From JANXQG01 sp963780045 (lineage in GTDB: Bacteria; Planctomycetota; Planctomycetia; Pirellulales; Thermoguttaceae): a stretch of DNA of 64,000 bases. Shown here in pieces: positions 50,657-61,195 of this stretch; within the stretch, counting starts at the first letter, position 1, and every line of letters starts with the position of its first letter. A program made the translations under genes and the position numbers. The notes beneath the pieces were generated by a model that worked only from the letters and a program-made list of their open reading frames with translations, ran no database searches and was not told where the DNA came from. The DNA lies in contig CAVZZZ010000005.1 of NCBI GenBank assembly GCA_963780045.1, forward strand, positions 744,001-808,000, written 5' to 3'.

Positions 50657-50757
50657 GTCCTTCTTGCCGAGATGGACTATTGCGGTCACGTTTCGCGAAT
50701 ACCCCAGCCCGCGCAAAATGGTTAGCCGCACTAGTCCATTCCCGCAGAAAGGACCTA
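50654..50757. repeat. 104-bp inverted-repeat element filling the spacer between convergent genes
   Basis: Arms 50654-50679 and 50732-50757 are 26 bp with 21 matches; the outer nine bases (TAGGTCCTT / AAGGACCTA) and the inner seven (TGGACTA) match perfectly. The left arm begins with the stop codon of the peptidase gene, and the right arm ends two bases before the other gene's stop. It could be a two-way terminator or a MITE-like insertion. Confidence 0.65.
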
Positions 50758-50759
50758 TA

Positions 50760-53617
50760 TCACTTCTCGAACCGGGCGAGCCGCTCTTTGTAAAGCGTGC
50801 GGTCGCCGTCCATCTCGATGCAGCGTCGGGCAAGCCGCACAGCCTCGGCGCGGCTGCCGCGGCGGAATTGCACCTCGGCTAGCGTGTCGAGGATGCCAGG
50901 CGATTGCGGGGCAAGCTCCACCGCCCGTTGCGCGTTGACCAGCGCCATGTCCAGATCGCGGTCGAGGTTTGCCGCGAGCCAGGCGAGATCGTTGCGGCAG
51001 CCGGCGCAACGGGGAAAATCGCGGCAGTCGGCCTGCAGCCGGTCGGCCATGCGTCGGTAAAGAGCGTCGGCCTCGGCCGCGGCGCCCTGCTTGCGCAAAG
51101 CGGCGTCGCAGTCCAACGCCAACTGCACGTTGACCGGCATGACCGCCTCCGCCCGGCGGATTTCCTCGACCGCACGGGCCGTTTTGTTCGCGGCCTCGGC
51201 GGATGGCACGCGGAGCGTGCCTGCTACATTAAGGAAAGTCAGTGCCCGGCCGCGGTGGAGCGAGTAAGACATATTGAGATAGAAGCGGGCGTCGGGCATG
51301 GAGAGTCCGCCGGCAGCGACCAGCGCGATGGTCCGTTCCATGGCGGCCGCCCATGGAGGCTCGGAGCCGGGCGCGGGGACCGCGGAGTTGCCGGCACCAC
51401 TGGCCGCTCCTTGCTCCTTGCTCTCCGCCTCGCCGAGTTCCCAAAGCGTTTGCACAAGCGACCGGTCATCGAAATCGGCCGTCCGCAAGAGCAGCTTTTG
51501 CTGGCGGCCGGCTTCGTCATTTTCGTGAAGCCGAACCAGCGTGCGGACCAGGTCCAGCCGGGCCTCGCCGTCGCCCAGCGCGACGGTGAGTGCCGCTTCC
51601 TTGTTCTTGCCGCCGGCCGCGTCGCCTTTCTTGGTTTGCACCCAACCGAGCTGGTAGAGCGCCGCGGCGCAGTGCGGGTCCTTGTTCCAGGCGGCATTGA
51701 AGGCCCGTTCGGCAAGGTCCCATTCCTTGTGCTCCACAAGGAAGTTGCCCAATTCCAAGAGCGTCGCGCGGAAAGTCCAAACGTGGACGTGAGCGCGGCA
51801 TAGCGTACGGCGGTCGCGTCATCGCCGCAGCGGTGGTAAAGCGCGGCCAAGGCGAGCATGCGGCGGGCGCGGCGTTCGCGGCGCTCCTCCAGGCCAAGCT
51901 GGTTTCCCCCCGCGGCGAGAATTGCGACGCGCGTTGCCCGCGGCGCGAGCTGGTTCAGCTCGGCAAGCAGCTTGTCGTCAGGCTTGGCCGTCAGAATCCG
52001 CCGGATGTTGCCAAGCGTTGCCTTCGGCTCTTCGTTGGGCAATTCGCCCCGCCGGGCTTCCCACAACATGACGGCTGCCTCTCCCTGCTGGGGATGCAAC
52101 GTCCTCAGGGCGTCTTCGACGATTTCGGAATCCTTCGCGATCAGTCTGGCAGCCAAGGCGTCGGTACGATCGGGCCGGGCAAGCTCGATGGCGGTCTCGA
52201 TCAGCCCCAGACGAAGGCCGCCCGGCTGCGAAGCCAGCACTTCGTCTGAAATGGCTGTCAGCAATTGCTGTGCGCGATCATCCTCGCCGATCTCGTGCAG
52301 GGCTTTGGCCGCGGATTCGCCCAAGGCGACGCGCTCGGGCGAGACGCGCCTCTCGCCGGCCTTCAACCATGCGGCCCAATCGGTTTTGCCGGCATTAGGA
52401 TCGATCTTGGCCAGGCGCAAGGCATCGTTCATGCGGTCTTGCCCGGCCAGCAACTCAAACGCCGTCGCGGGCGCGACGGGCGTCATCATCTCGACGCAGG
52501 CATCCACGCGATCCGCAAGGACCAACGGCTTGACCAGAAACCGCGGATCGAGCTTCTGGGTCTTCACGGCTTCGACGGAAGCGGCAACCGCGGAATCGCG
52601 GGCGACTTTGTCGCCGGCGAGGTGGCGGAAGGCGATGACCCGCGCAACGCGGCCCGGTCCCGTGGGAAGACCGGCCAACGTGCCGATGGGAATCTGCGCG
52701 TCGATCTTGGCAAGTTCTTTCCAGTTGCACGATTCGACCAGCAAGTTGTCTCGCAGGGCAGAGTCGCCGGCCGCGTTGGCCGCCGCGATCGCGCCGGGCA
52801 GGTCGCCATTGACGCGCAGAAACCAAGCGAGCTTCCGCTGCGCGGCGGCATCGCCCGGCTTCAGCCGGCCGCGGAGCTTTGCGATCTCCGCCGGCAGTTT
52901 GTTTCGCGCCAGCAGCAGCGCTGCGTAGTCGCGAAACAAGGGCCCGCTGTCGGCGTCGCGGAGAAGCACTTCGGCGGCGTCCAGCTCGCGCTGGGCTATT
53001 CTCGTTCGCACCTGGCTGGCGGTATCCGGCTCCACTGGCGCGGCCGCGGGACCAAACACAACTGTGTTGCCGTAGTATCTCCCGCGGCCGCGGCGATTCA
53101 ATTGGTCGCGCAGGCTTTGGTCCGGCTCGGCAGCCAACAACTGTTGCAACAGATCCTGCTTGCCGGAATTCCTCAGCTCTTGGGCAATCTGCAATTTGAC
53201 GTTGAAACTGCCCAGGTGGAACCGCGCGATCAGCTCCGCCGTCTCGGCGGGCGTGTCGGGGTATATGCCCATGCGAAACAGAGCGAGGATTTGACGGGCG
53301 CGGTAAACCGTCTCGAAGTCGTCGCCTTCGGTAATGACGCGCTCCAACGCGGGCTGAGCCTCGCGTCCAACCTTCCAGAGCCGCTGGGAGGCACCTTCCC
53401 GAATGATGAAGCTGGGGCTTGCAAGCTCGGCAACCGCCTTTTCAATCGAAGATTTCGCCGCGGTCGCGGATTCGCTCGGCTTGGTTTTCTTCGCGCGATC
53501 CGTCGGGGGCGTCTGGGCAAAACAACGCCCTGCGACCGCGAGCATTGCCACAAGAGCCAGCCACCGGCCTGCCAGTCCGGCGTCCCATTGGCGATTCGTG
53601 GGGAATGGCACGATCAT
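50760..53617 (-). CDS. Secreted TPR-type protein (one frame break)
   Basis: About 951 residues, leftward. The start at 53617 gives a signal peptide (GRWLALVAMLAVAGRCFAQ); a start at 53701 with a GGGGGG-containing site is possible. A Ser/Lys-rich stretch leads to HEAT/TPR-like helices: ASPSFIIREGASQRLWKVG, then repeats rich in Ala/Leu/Asp up to the C-terminal TPRs (AERAFNAAWNKDPHCAAALYQLGWVQ; PQSPGILDTLAEVQFRRGSRAEA). The frame changes near 51770; both halves continue the same helical pattern. It probably serves as a periplasmic protein-interaction scaffold. Near 51199-51227 it carries the third in-frame palindromic insertion (VAGTLRVPSA). Confidence 0.8.
51199..51227 (-). repeat. Palindromic insertion element, copy 3
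   Basis: On the coding (minus) strand GTAGCA, then GGCACG, loop CTCCG, CGTGCC (stem at 51221-51216 and 51210-51205), then ATCCGC. It encodes VAGTLRVPSA between two TPR-like helices of the protein, in the same frame as the copies at 1253 and 5047. Confidence 0.75.
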
Positions 53618-53854
53618 TGGCTTATCGGATCGGCGGTAAGGCGGGAATCTGCGTGTCACATGGCCGAGACCTCCTATTATATCAGCGAGGCGAGATTTCA
53701 TGGCATACCCCCCATGCGGGAAATGCGGCCAGAATTGGCAGCCTTTTATCCTCTGGCGTATGATTCTATACTTATTGTGCGACGCCGAGACGGCAAAAAA
53801 CGCGCCGCTGGTCTGGCATGGCTTTCGGCGCCGCAGAAAAGGAACGCAATTGAA

Positions 53855-54598
53855 ATGAATCGCTATGGCTCTTTGAGCGATGATTTCTATGTCAATATGA
53901 ACCTCAGTACGGAAATGGAGCTGCCGGCCGGTCGCGAGACCGTGCTCCATTTCTTCGAGCGCGTGCAGAAGACATTTCCCACGATGAGGAATTTCTATTC
54001 CCGCGACCGGGGGGATTTTATCCTCGAAGAGGACAAAGACGGCGGCAACTACCGCTGGAGTACGATCGAACCGCGGCGGGTCTGCTCCGGCTACGTCAAT
54101 CCGCCCTCGGTGGACGACGCCATGCGCCAGCACGAGCTGGTCCTCGACCTGGCCCCCTACATGCTTTCCGTCAGTCCGCTGGATTGCGAAGCTTTGGATC
54201 TGTTGTACGGCTTTGACTTTACCTATCGCGGCAATCACAACGAGCTGATCGCCGAAGCCCTGGGAATCGGCACAGCGCTGGAGCGAGTCCTGGACGTGCC
54301 GGGCGCCACGGTCATCAACTGCGAGCCGTCCATCACCGTCGCCCTGGACGAGGAGTGCCGAGTCCAGTTCCGAATCGGCATGGAGACCCGCACCAATGCC
54401 TACCATGTTCGCACGGGCGATTTCCCCGAGGAGCAACTGAGCGTCTACGTGACCGCCCGGCAGTATGGAAGTTTGTCCGCGGAAAAGACTTACGTCGAGA
54501 CCGTCCGACACCTGCGGGAGATTTGCGAGGACATGCTGGACAACCACGTAATTGAGCATGTGATTAATCCCTTGGCACGAACGATCTCCATGAAATAG
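53855..54598 (+). CDS. Conserved hypothetical protein
   Basis: 247 residues from ATG 53855, with AAGGA about 13 bases upstream. It is an acidic soluble protein with no signal peptide: MNRYGSLSDDFYVNMNLSTE, then RETVLHFFERVQKTFPTMRNF, LEEDKDGGNYRWSTIEPRRV, VSPLDCEALDLLYGFDFTYRGNHN. I recall close planctomycete relatives that carry no function. The open frame continues upstream without a break as a shadow of the antisense TPR gene. It is divergent to that gene and 86 bases from the next one. Confidence 0.8.
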   Translation: MNRYGSLSDDFYVNMNLSTEMELPAGRETVLHFFERVQKTFPTMRNFYSRDRGDFILEEDKDGGNYRWSTIEPRRVCSGYVNPPSVDDAMRQHELVLDLAPYMLSVSPLDCEALDLLYGFDFTYRGNHNELIAEALGIGTALERVLDVPGATVINCEPSITVALDEECRVQFRIGMETRTNAYHVRTGDFPEEQLSVYVTARQYGSLSAEKTYVETVRHLREICEDMLDNHVIEHVINPLARTISMK

Positions 54599-54684
54599 CG
54601 GATAGACACCCCCGGCGGCGTTCGGTTATAATCGGGGGCTGGTCGGAACCGCTTAATCTATTCATTCAAAGGGCTGTAACTACC

Positions 54685-55007
54685 ATGCCACTTTTTGAAA
54701 TCGAAACTCCGTCGCATATCATCATCACCTGGGCGAACGACGAGCAGTCGGCTGTCGGTGTTGTCCAGGAAAACTACCCCAAGGAGGAAGCCCTTCGCAT
54801 TACCAAGCGCCCCGCGACACGTGGGTCATCTCCAAGGCAGCCTTGGGGATCAACGGCGCCGCCGACCCCTGTTCCACCGCCCGCGATTGCCTTGCCAAGG
54901 CGGAGGGCGACAAGCTGCACGCGATCCGCCTCTACATGCATCATACCGGCACCGACCTGGAGCACGCGCGGAAGGCGATCGAATCGAACATGGTCATGGG
55001 CTGGTAG
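54685..55007 (+). CDS. Small conserved hypothetical protein (one frame break)
   Basis: About 107 residues. MPLFEIETPSHIIITWANDEQSAVGVVQENYP is in one frame and DTWVISKAALGINGAADPCST to HARKAIESNMVMGW is in another; restoring a C in the CCCC run at 54810-54813 gives KRPRDTW and joins them. The protein is soluble, acidic and rich in short helices; I do not recognise a family. Its stop lies two bases before the GTG of the pyrophosphorylase gene, so they are probably co-translated. Confidence 0.7.
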
Positions 55008-55009
55008 TC

Positions 55010-56425
55010 GTGGAAGGTGACATTGACGCTGTAGTGGACTTCCAGCCATTTGGCCGGGAAGACTGGCGCCGTTTCTGGCACGAATTGAGCGCGGACGACC
55101 GCCAATCGCTCACGCGACAATTTCGGGAGATCAATTTCCCACTGGTCCAGAGGCTCTTCTCCCAACGGCAAGACCAGAGCAACTTTCGCGAGTTGGCGAT
55201 GCGCGCGCCGCCGCCGGCCTTTCGTCTGAACACAACCCATAACCGCTTCTCGCCCGAGGAGGCCCGCGCGGGGTCGGCAAGCGCTCGCCGCCGGAGAAGT
55301 GGGAGTGATTCTCGTCGCCGGCGGGCAGGGAACCCGCTTGGGCTTCGATCACCCCAAGGGCATGTTTCCCATCGGGCCTGTCTCCGACCGCACGCTCTTT
55401 CAGATCCATATCGAAAAGCTGCTGGCCGCGGCGGGTTGCTATGGCGTTCGGATACCGCTTTACATGATGGTCAGCCCCGCAACCTATGGGGAGACAGTCC
55501 AGTTTCTGGCCTCGCACGACCGTTTCGGACTGGCAGCCGAAGATCTGCAAGTCTTTAGCCAGGGGACGATGCCTGCGTTGGATGCGACGACCGGCCGACT
55601 GCTGCTTGAATCGCCCGGCCGCTTGCGCGGAGTCCCGACGGTCACGGTGGAATGTTGGCGGCGCTCGCCTCCAGCGGGGCGATGGACGACGCCCAGCGGC
55701 GCGGCTTGCGGCAGTTGTTCTATTTCCAGGTCGATAATCCGCTGGTCGATATCGCCGGGCCGGAGTACATCGGCTATCACATTCTTGCCGGCGCGGAAAT
55801 GACGACGCAGGTCATCGCCAAGCGCGACCCGCTGGAGAAGGTGGGAAACGTGGCAGTCGTCGACGGACGCTTGATGGTCATCGAATACAGCGATCTGCCG
55901 GACGACGTCGCTCGCATGACGAACACGGACGGCACCTTGAAGATTTGGGCGGGCAGCATCGCGGTCCACGTGTTCGATTTGGACTTCCTTCGTCGAGCGA
56001 CAGAGCAGCTAGACTCAGGGCAGCTCGATTCGCAATCGGACGTGCTGCCATTCCACATCGCGCACAAGAAGGTCGCCTTTATCGACCCTTCGGGCCGCCG
56101 CATCGAGCCAGACAAGCCCAACGCCATCAAGTTCGAGCGGTTCATATTCGACCTGATGCCCGCCGCGCGCAATGCGATCGTCGTGGAAGTCGACCCGGCC
56201 ACTGCCTTCGCGCCGTTGAAGAACGGCTCCGGCGCCGCGACGGACACGCCCGAATCGGTGAAGGCGCAGATGGTCGCCGTGTACCGCCGTTGGCTCGAGG
56301 CAGCGGGCGCGAAAGTTGACGACGTTGCGGTGGAAATCAGCCCTTTCCTGGCACTGGACGCCGAGGAGCTATGCGGCAAGTTCCGTCCAGGAAGGAGAAT
56401 AGCAGAGCCGACTTATCTGCAATAG
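55010..56425 (+). CDS. UDP-sugar pyrophosphorylase, UAP1-like (two frame breaks)
   Basis: About 471 residues starting at GTG 55010. The UDPGP fold reads: helical N-terminus (DWRRFWHELSADDRQSLTRQF), the nucleotide loop VILVAGGQGTRLGFDHPKG with Lys after Pro, SPDGHGG (substrate loop), FQVDNPLVDIAGPEYIGYH, AKRDPLEKVGNVAVVDG, and a C-terminal part KPNAIKFERFIFDLMPAA. Breaks near 55285 and 55620 are needed to join these. It transfers UMP from UTP to a sugar-1-phosphate, most likely N-acetylglucosamine-1-phosphate by resemblance to eukaryotic UAP1, giving UDP-GlcNAc. The spacing between motifs is that of a full-length enzyme. Confidence 0.83.
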
Positions 56426-56457
56426 CTCGCTGCTGAAAACCGGCTTACAAAAAATCC

Positions 56458-56488
56458 TTGTCACGTTTTCCGCGGTTTGCTTTATAGA
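56458..56488 (+). promoter_or_regulatory. Putative promoter of the fourth kinase gene
   Basis: TTGTCA (56458-56463) and TATAGA (56483-56488) with a 19-base spacer, or TTATAG one base earlier with 18. Leader about 30 bases. Confidence 0.3.
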
Positions 56489-56523
56489 ACTGTAGAGGCC
56501 CGAATCAACGTAGGGATCCGGCT

Positions 56524-59500
56524 ATGAGCGAACCTGTACTTTGCCCCCAGTGCGGCACCGAAATCCCCAGCGGCGCCGCCGCCGGGCTTTGCCCGAAATG
56601 CCTGGTGCTGGCCGGTCTGGAAAGCAATAAGCCGAACGATCCTCGCCTGGAGCCGACATTTGCCTCGCCGCCGCCGGCAAGCTCGCCAGAAGTGGCGGCC
56701 TACAGTGTGGAAGAACTGACGGCGCGGTTTCCCCAACTGGACATTCTGGAATTGCTAGGCCGTGGCGGGATGGGCGCCGTCTACAAGGCGCGGCAGAAGC
56801 ATCTAGACCGCCTCATCGCCGTGAAGATTCTGCCTCCGGAGGTCAGCGGCAACCCGGCCTTCTCCGAGCGCTTTACCCGCGAAGCACGAGCTTTGGCTCG
56901 ATTGAGCCATCCTAATATCGTCGGCGTGCATGATTTTGGCCAGACCGCCGACGGCCTCTTCTACTTCATCATGGAATACGTCGACGGCGTGAACTTGCGG
57001 CAGGCAATCCAGTCGGGCAACATCGATCCGAAGCAGGCCCTGGCGATCGTGCCGCAGATTTGTGACGCTTTGCAATTCGCGCACGACGAAGGCGTCGTGC
57101 ATCGCGACATCAAGCCGGAAAACATCCTCATCGACAAGCGCGGGCGGGTGAAGATCGCCGACTTCGGCCTGGCCAAGCTGCTGGGCCAGGAGGCCGCCGA
57201 CCACGGTCTGACCGCGACGCAGCAGGTCCTGGGCACGCTCCGCTACATGGCGCCGGAGCAGATGGAAGGCAAGAAGAGCGTCGATCACCGCGCAGACATC
57301 TATTCGCTGGGCGTGGTGTTCTACGAGCTTTTGACCGGCGAGTTGCCCATCGGCCGCTTCGCGCCGCCGTCGAAGAAGGTAGAGATAGACGTGCGGCTGG
57401 ACGAGGTTGTCTTGCGGGCGTTGGAAAAGGAGCCGGAAAAAAGGTATCAGCACGCCAGCGACGTGAAGACCGAGGTAGAGCAGATTCGCAGCGGGCCAGC
57501 GGCGCCCAAGGGCAACGTCGGCGCGGCCGTTGCGAACGATCGTGGGTTCGCCGCCGCGCTGGTGATTGCTTTGGCGGCGGCATGGGCCGCGCTACTGTTC
57601 ATCACAGACGGCAACAGACTGCCTTCGTTCCTTCCGCTTAACCCGGCCGTAATCGTCGGAGTCCATCTACTTTTTCCGCCGGCAGTCGCGGTGCTGGCGG
57701 CGTGGCTCTTTTGGCTGCGATCGAGGCGGACGAACGAATCATTCCTCGACCGGCTTGCCCGGCCCGCGCCGATGCTCGCCGGTTGCCATCTGCTGGTGTT
57801 CACGATCTCCCTGTTTGCCTCGGGATACGACCGCCTGGCATGGGACCGCGTCTGGTTCTCAACGCCGGTTAGCAGTGTTAGCGCTGCCGACTTGTTCGGC
57901 GCGAAGACCTGGCTTACGTGGTGCGGCCATGGGACAGTTGGGTCGGACCGCTGGCGGCGATCTCGGCCGGCCTGGGCCTTTTGGTACTGGTGGCAACGGC
58001 CGCCTTGCCGCGCTATACGCGGTTGCGGGCCGCGGTCTTGACAATGGTCGCTCTGATCACCCTGGGGGCGGTCGTGGAATACGTGGCCGTACGGCCTCCG
58101 AAGTCGGCAACGTACACCCGCCAGCAATATCGGGAAATCGATCGCGAGCATGCCGACGGTTTCTCGGATTACGACTCGTTTATCCGAATGGCCGATGCCG
58201 ATTTCGAATCGTTTCGTCAGAGGTATGATCGGCATGTCGCGGACGGAGCCCGGCCGACCGTGGATAAAAGCCGCGCCGTCACCGACGGCGAGCTTTCCAA
58301 GATAAAGGCCGAACATTCCCAGATAGTCGTCCGCCATTACTTTCAGGACGAAATCGCATGGTTCTTATTGCCCGGCGGACTGCTTCTGCTTTGCGGGGCG
58401 TTGACCTGGCGGCTCGCGCCGGCGACGGAGCGGTTCGCGTCCTCGGCGCCGCGGCTCGCGCCGCTGGCCATCGCCGGGCTGGTCGTAGGCATCGTCGGTC
58501 TCTTATGCGTCACACTGCTGCTTGCGATTCTCTTCACACGGGGCGAGGAACACGTGGTCATGTATCACGGCACGCCGGAACAATATGAATTGTTGCTGGA
58601 ACAAGCGATGCAGAAACGAGCTTGGGAGAACATGGTGGCAGCCAGCCTCACATCGGGCATGGCCGTTTCCTGGCTCGCAATGTCCGTACTGGGCGCGATT
58701 GCGTTCGCGCAGATTCGCCGCTCGGGCGACAAGCTTTACGGCTTGCGGCTGTCGCTGTTGCAAGCTCTTGTGGCGCCCACGATTCTGGCCGATCTCGCCC
58801 TCATGGCCGTGGTGAGCGCAATTGTTGTCGCTTGGCAACAGCAAAATCCGGGACGAGGAGGCGACATTGCGGTGCCGCTTGCGACGATGGCTATTGGCAC
58901 GCTTGTCGTGCTTGTCGCGGACGCCCTGGTTTGGCGGCTGGTTTGGAGAAAGCTCCTCGGTCCGCCGGTTGCCCAGAAGCAATCCCGCGGCTCGCGCCGG
59001 CGATTGCTTGTCGCTGTCGCGGCCTTGGTCCTCTTTGGTTCCGCAGTGGCCGCATGGTATGCATGGTTTCCGCCGGCGACTACTCCGCTGAGCGCGCGCC
59101 TCGTGGGAGCGTGGAACGGCGCCGCCAGCAACGTGCCGGGCTGGCAGTACAGGGCCGAAGCAGTTTTCAAAGACGACGGAACTTATTCATGGTCGGATGA
59201 AAGCGTATCCGACGACGGGCGCTCCAGAGCGAGCAGCCGGCCCCAGGGCGATGCCCGGTGGAATGTGGTCGGAGAGCAGGGAAACGAACTGCGACTCCAC
59301 ATCCATTGGGGCAACGAGACCGTCTTGGACTTCAACGGCGAGAATGAGTTCGCGATGACGGTGCTGGGAGCCGGGCCCGGCGTCGCCAGGCCAACCTTCC
59401 ATCGCGCCGGCAACGGCCGCGCAAGCAAACCCGCTTGCCGGCTCGGCCTTCTTGGGCATCGCGGCGCTTTCGTTTGCATCGATCGCGGCGATGGCCGTAG

Positions 59501-59976
59501 GGGGACGTCGTCGCAATCGCATAGCAACGCAGCCGGCTGGTGGCCTGGCCCCGCCGCTCGTCATCTCCGATCAGGTCCGCACGATGGGCAGGATCAGCCT
59601 TTGGACCGCGATCGTCGGCCTGGTAGGGCCGATACTGCTCGCCTTGAACGGGACGCTGCTGGGAATCTTCGTGCGCCTGCCGGAGGGATACTACATTCTC
59701 TGTGCCGCGCTGATGGTTCTCCTGGAGCTTGCGGCGCTGGTGTGCGGAATTGTCGGCCGGCGCACAGCGTCCGGCAAAGCGGGCATCGCGATCGCCGTCG
59801 TCGCGGTCGTGCTCGTGGCCACAGTGGTGACGTTCCTTCTTTTCGTCGTCAAGGAGGACGACAGGAAGGCCACCACGACCGCTACGATACAAGTTCCTCC
59901 CACCATGCAGAGAGCACCGGCGAGCACGGCGCCGGGCGTCCAAAAGCCTGCCGCGAAGAATGCCGGCAAACATTGA
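56524..59976 (+). CDS. Ser/Thr protein kinase with zinc ribbon and multi-span tail (two frame breaks)
   Basis: About 1150 residues in three frames. An N-terminal zinc ribbon (CPQCG...CPKC) leads to a kinase domain: LLGRGGMGAVYKARQ, Lys in LIAVKILPPE, VVHRDIKPENIL, ADFGLAKL (a normal DFG here), GTLRYMAPEQ. After about residue 330 come at least ten hydrophobic helices in groups, with soluble loops, e.g. AALVIALAAAWAALLFI, PLAAISAGLGLLVLVATAAL, and a beta loop AWNGAASNVPGWQYRAEAVFKDDGTYSW. Breaks lie near 57903 (one G missing) and near 59390. It is unusual in having many membrane spans in the tail, compared with the single span in the other three kinases in the window. Ligand and substrate are unknown. 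Confidence 0.8.
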
Positions 59977-59989
59977 GCGAACGGCAGCA

Positions 59990-60019
59990 TTGCTCCCAGC
60001 GTAAGGGTTGCGGTAGAAT
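59990..60019 (+). promoter_or_regulatory. Putative promoter of the small membrane protein gene
   Basis: TTGCTC (59990-59995), 18-base spacer, TAGAAT (60014-60019); the same arrangement as the promoter at 15586. Confidence 0.4.
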
Positions 60020-60032
60020 AACGCGTAGTGCC

Positions 60033-60266
60033 ATGTTGGTTTTGGCACCGCTCGTTCACGTCATGTCCAGCAAACCCCGCACAGGTTCGGCACGCGAATC
60101 GAAGGCTTCCACGCCGCAAGCGGCATGGCGACTTCCTGAGGCGCCCGTTTCGGCGCCGCGGCCAAGCAGCAGAGCGCGGTGGCTATTGGCCGCGGCAGTC
60201 GCGCTGCAAGCCGCCTGGATCATCGGGCTGGCGGCAATGGCCGTGTGGGTGCATTGGAAGCGGTAG
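60033..60266 (+). CDS. Small single-span membrane protein
   Basis: 77 residues from ATG 60033, or 67 from ATG 60063 (MSSKPRTGSARESK). A polar, Pro/Arg-rich N-terminus precedes one transmembrane helix (WLLAAAVALQAAWIIGLAAMAVWV) and a three-residue basic end. A promoter-like pair lies just upstream, and the composition is that of other planctomycete tail-anchored small proteins. It is open in the same frame as the end of a shadow frame from the kinase gene, so it was easy to miss. Function unknown. Confidence 0.55.
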   Translation: MLVLAPLVHVMSSKPRTGSARESKASTPQAAWRLPEAPVSAPRPSSRARWLLAAAVALQAAWIIGLAAMAVWVHWKR

Positions 60267-60269
60267 ACG

Positions 60270-60406
60270 GTAGGGTGCGTGAAGCGAATCGCCGCGGAAA
60301 TGGTGGGTTTCGCACCGAGTCAAACGTGCCGCAACGCCTGACCGTGGTTTGAATGATTCGCGTAACGCACCATCTACTGGCGAGCTCCGTGCTGCACCCA
60401 CCCTAC
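60270..60406. mobile_element. 137-bp MITE-like element
   Basis: Terminal inverted repeats GTAGGGTG (60270-60277) and CACCCTAC (60399-60406), with a nested pair GGTGCGT (60274-60280) / ACGCACC (60365-60371). Its ends resemble the GTAGGGTGCGT-type short repeats common in many bacterial genomes. It has no coding capacity and fills the convergent gap between the small membrane protein and the response regulator gene. Confidence 0.6.
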
Positions 60407-60418
60407 AGCTCCCTGCGT

Positions 60419-61051
60419 CTACACCAGCCCCTTCCGCACCGCCCAGACCGCCGCCTGAGTCCGATCGCTTACTGCGATCTTGCGTAAGATGTTTTGCACG
60501 TGTTCCTTCACGGTTTCCACGCTGATCTCCAGCGAGCGGCCGATTTCCTTGTTGCTCAGCCCAAGGGCCACGTGCCGCAAGACCTGCGTTTCGCGCTGCG
60601 TGAGCGGCACGTCGTCGTCGTCCACCACCTGGCGGACCTTCATCATCGTCGCTACTTTCTTCAGCTCGCCCGCCCGGCTGGGCGATTCGCCGTTCGCCGC
60701 GGCCGCAATGGTGGCAATGATGTCGTCCCGCGACGAACCCTTGAGAACGTAATCGGTCGCGCCGAAGGCAACGGCGCGGGCAATGTAGGTCGGATTGTCG
60801 TAGGTGGAGAGCATCACGACCTTTGACTCGGGCACCTTCGCGCGGAGCTTCTCCAGCGTTGAAAGGCCGTCGCCGTCGGGCATGCGGATATCCAGCAGAA
60901 TAACGTCGGGCTTGAGCTTCAGCGCCTGCTTGAGCGACTCCTTGCCGTTCTCCGCCTCGCCGACGATTTCAACCTCGCTGCCCTGGAACAGGCTCGCCAA
61001 CCCAGTGCGAATGACATGGTGGTCATCGCAGATCAAAACTTTGATACCCAT
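60419..61051 (-). CDS. NarL/FixJ-family response regulator
   Basis: 210 residues, leftward. Receiver domain 1-120: VLICDDHHVIRTGL, phospho-acceptor Asp54 (VILLDIRMPDGDG), Ser/Thr in VVMLSTYDNP and Lys in DYVLKGSSRDD. The LuxR-type HTH (about 148-205) has LTQRETQVLRHVALGLSNKEIGRSL, then EISVETVKEHVQNIL. GGAGG lies about eight bases upstream of the ATG. The transcript should begin near 61310 at a strong promoter and carry an approximately 260-base leader with a folded element. A separate sigma-54 regulator gene diverges from the same spacer. No kinase partner is adjacent. Confidence 0.93.
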   Translation of the reverse strand: MGIKVLICDDHHVIRTGLASLFQGSEVEIVGEAENGKESLKQALKLKPDVILLDIRMPDGDGLSTLEKLRAKVPESKVVMLSTYDNPTYIARAVAFGATDYVLKGSSRDDIIATIAAAANGESPSRAGELKKVATMMKVRQVVDDDDVPLTQRETQVLRHVALGLSNKEIGRSLEISVETVKEHVQNILRKIAVSDRTQAAVWAVRKGLV

Positions 61052-61158
61052 GGAACCTCCAACAACTCGTTAGTTTCCGCGCCAGCGCGCTTAGGAGTCC
61101 CTGACAAAACCGATACCAGGTGGATAAACTCGTTGCCAAACGATCGGTTCTCAGGCAC
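61033..61158 (-). CDS. Possible leader peptide overlapping the NarL-type regulator start
   Basis: 41-codon frame starting at GTG (61158-61156) with AGGAGGT twelve bases upstream (61177-61171). It runs PENRSFGNEFIHLVSVLSG and ends 19 bases inside the regulator gene, an arrangement that would allow translational coupling. The GTG sits in the four-base bulge of the predicted RNA hairpin. No homology evidence; it may be chance. Confidence 0.3.
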   Translation of the reverse strand: MPENRSFGNEFIHLVSVLSGTPKRAGAETNELLEVPWVSKF

Positions 61159-61195
61159 GGACTCTAAATTACCTCCTGATATTGTAATCCACCTG
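61094..61195 (-). ncRNA. Candidate structured leader RNA with pseudoknot
   Basis: Complementary blocks: GAGTCC (61095-61100) with GGACTC (61159-61164); CTGA (61101-61104) with TCAG (61151-61154); AACCGAT (61108-61114) with ATCGGTT (61143-61149): one 17-bp interrupted hairpin with a 28-base loop. Inside the loop CAGGTGGAT (61117-61125) is complementary to ATCCACCTG (61187-61195), outside the hairpin, so a pseudoknot can form. It lies within the predicted transcript of the leftward regulator gene, 43 bases from its ATG. Confidence 0.5.

Noticed and set aside
52265..53850. Long N-terminal extension of the conserved hypothetical gene at 53855
   Set aside because: It is the antisense of the TPR gene; a ribosome site and the conserved MNRYGSLSDD start support 53855.
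51239..54559. 1106-codon minus-strand frame extending beyond the TPR gene start
   Set aside because: The part upstream of 53701 is the antisense of the conserved gene at 53855-54598; a signal peptide marks the true start near 53617.
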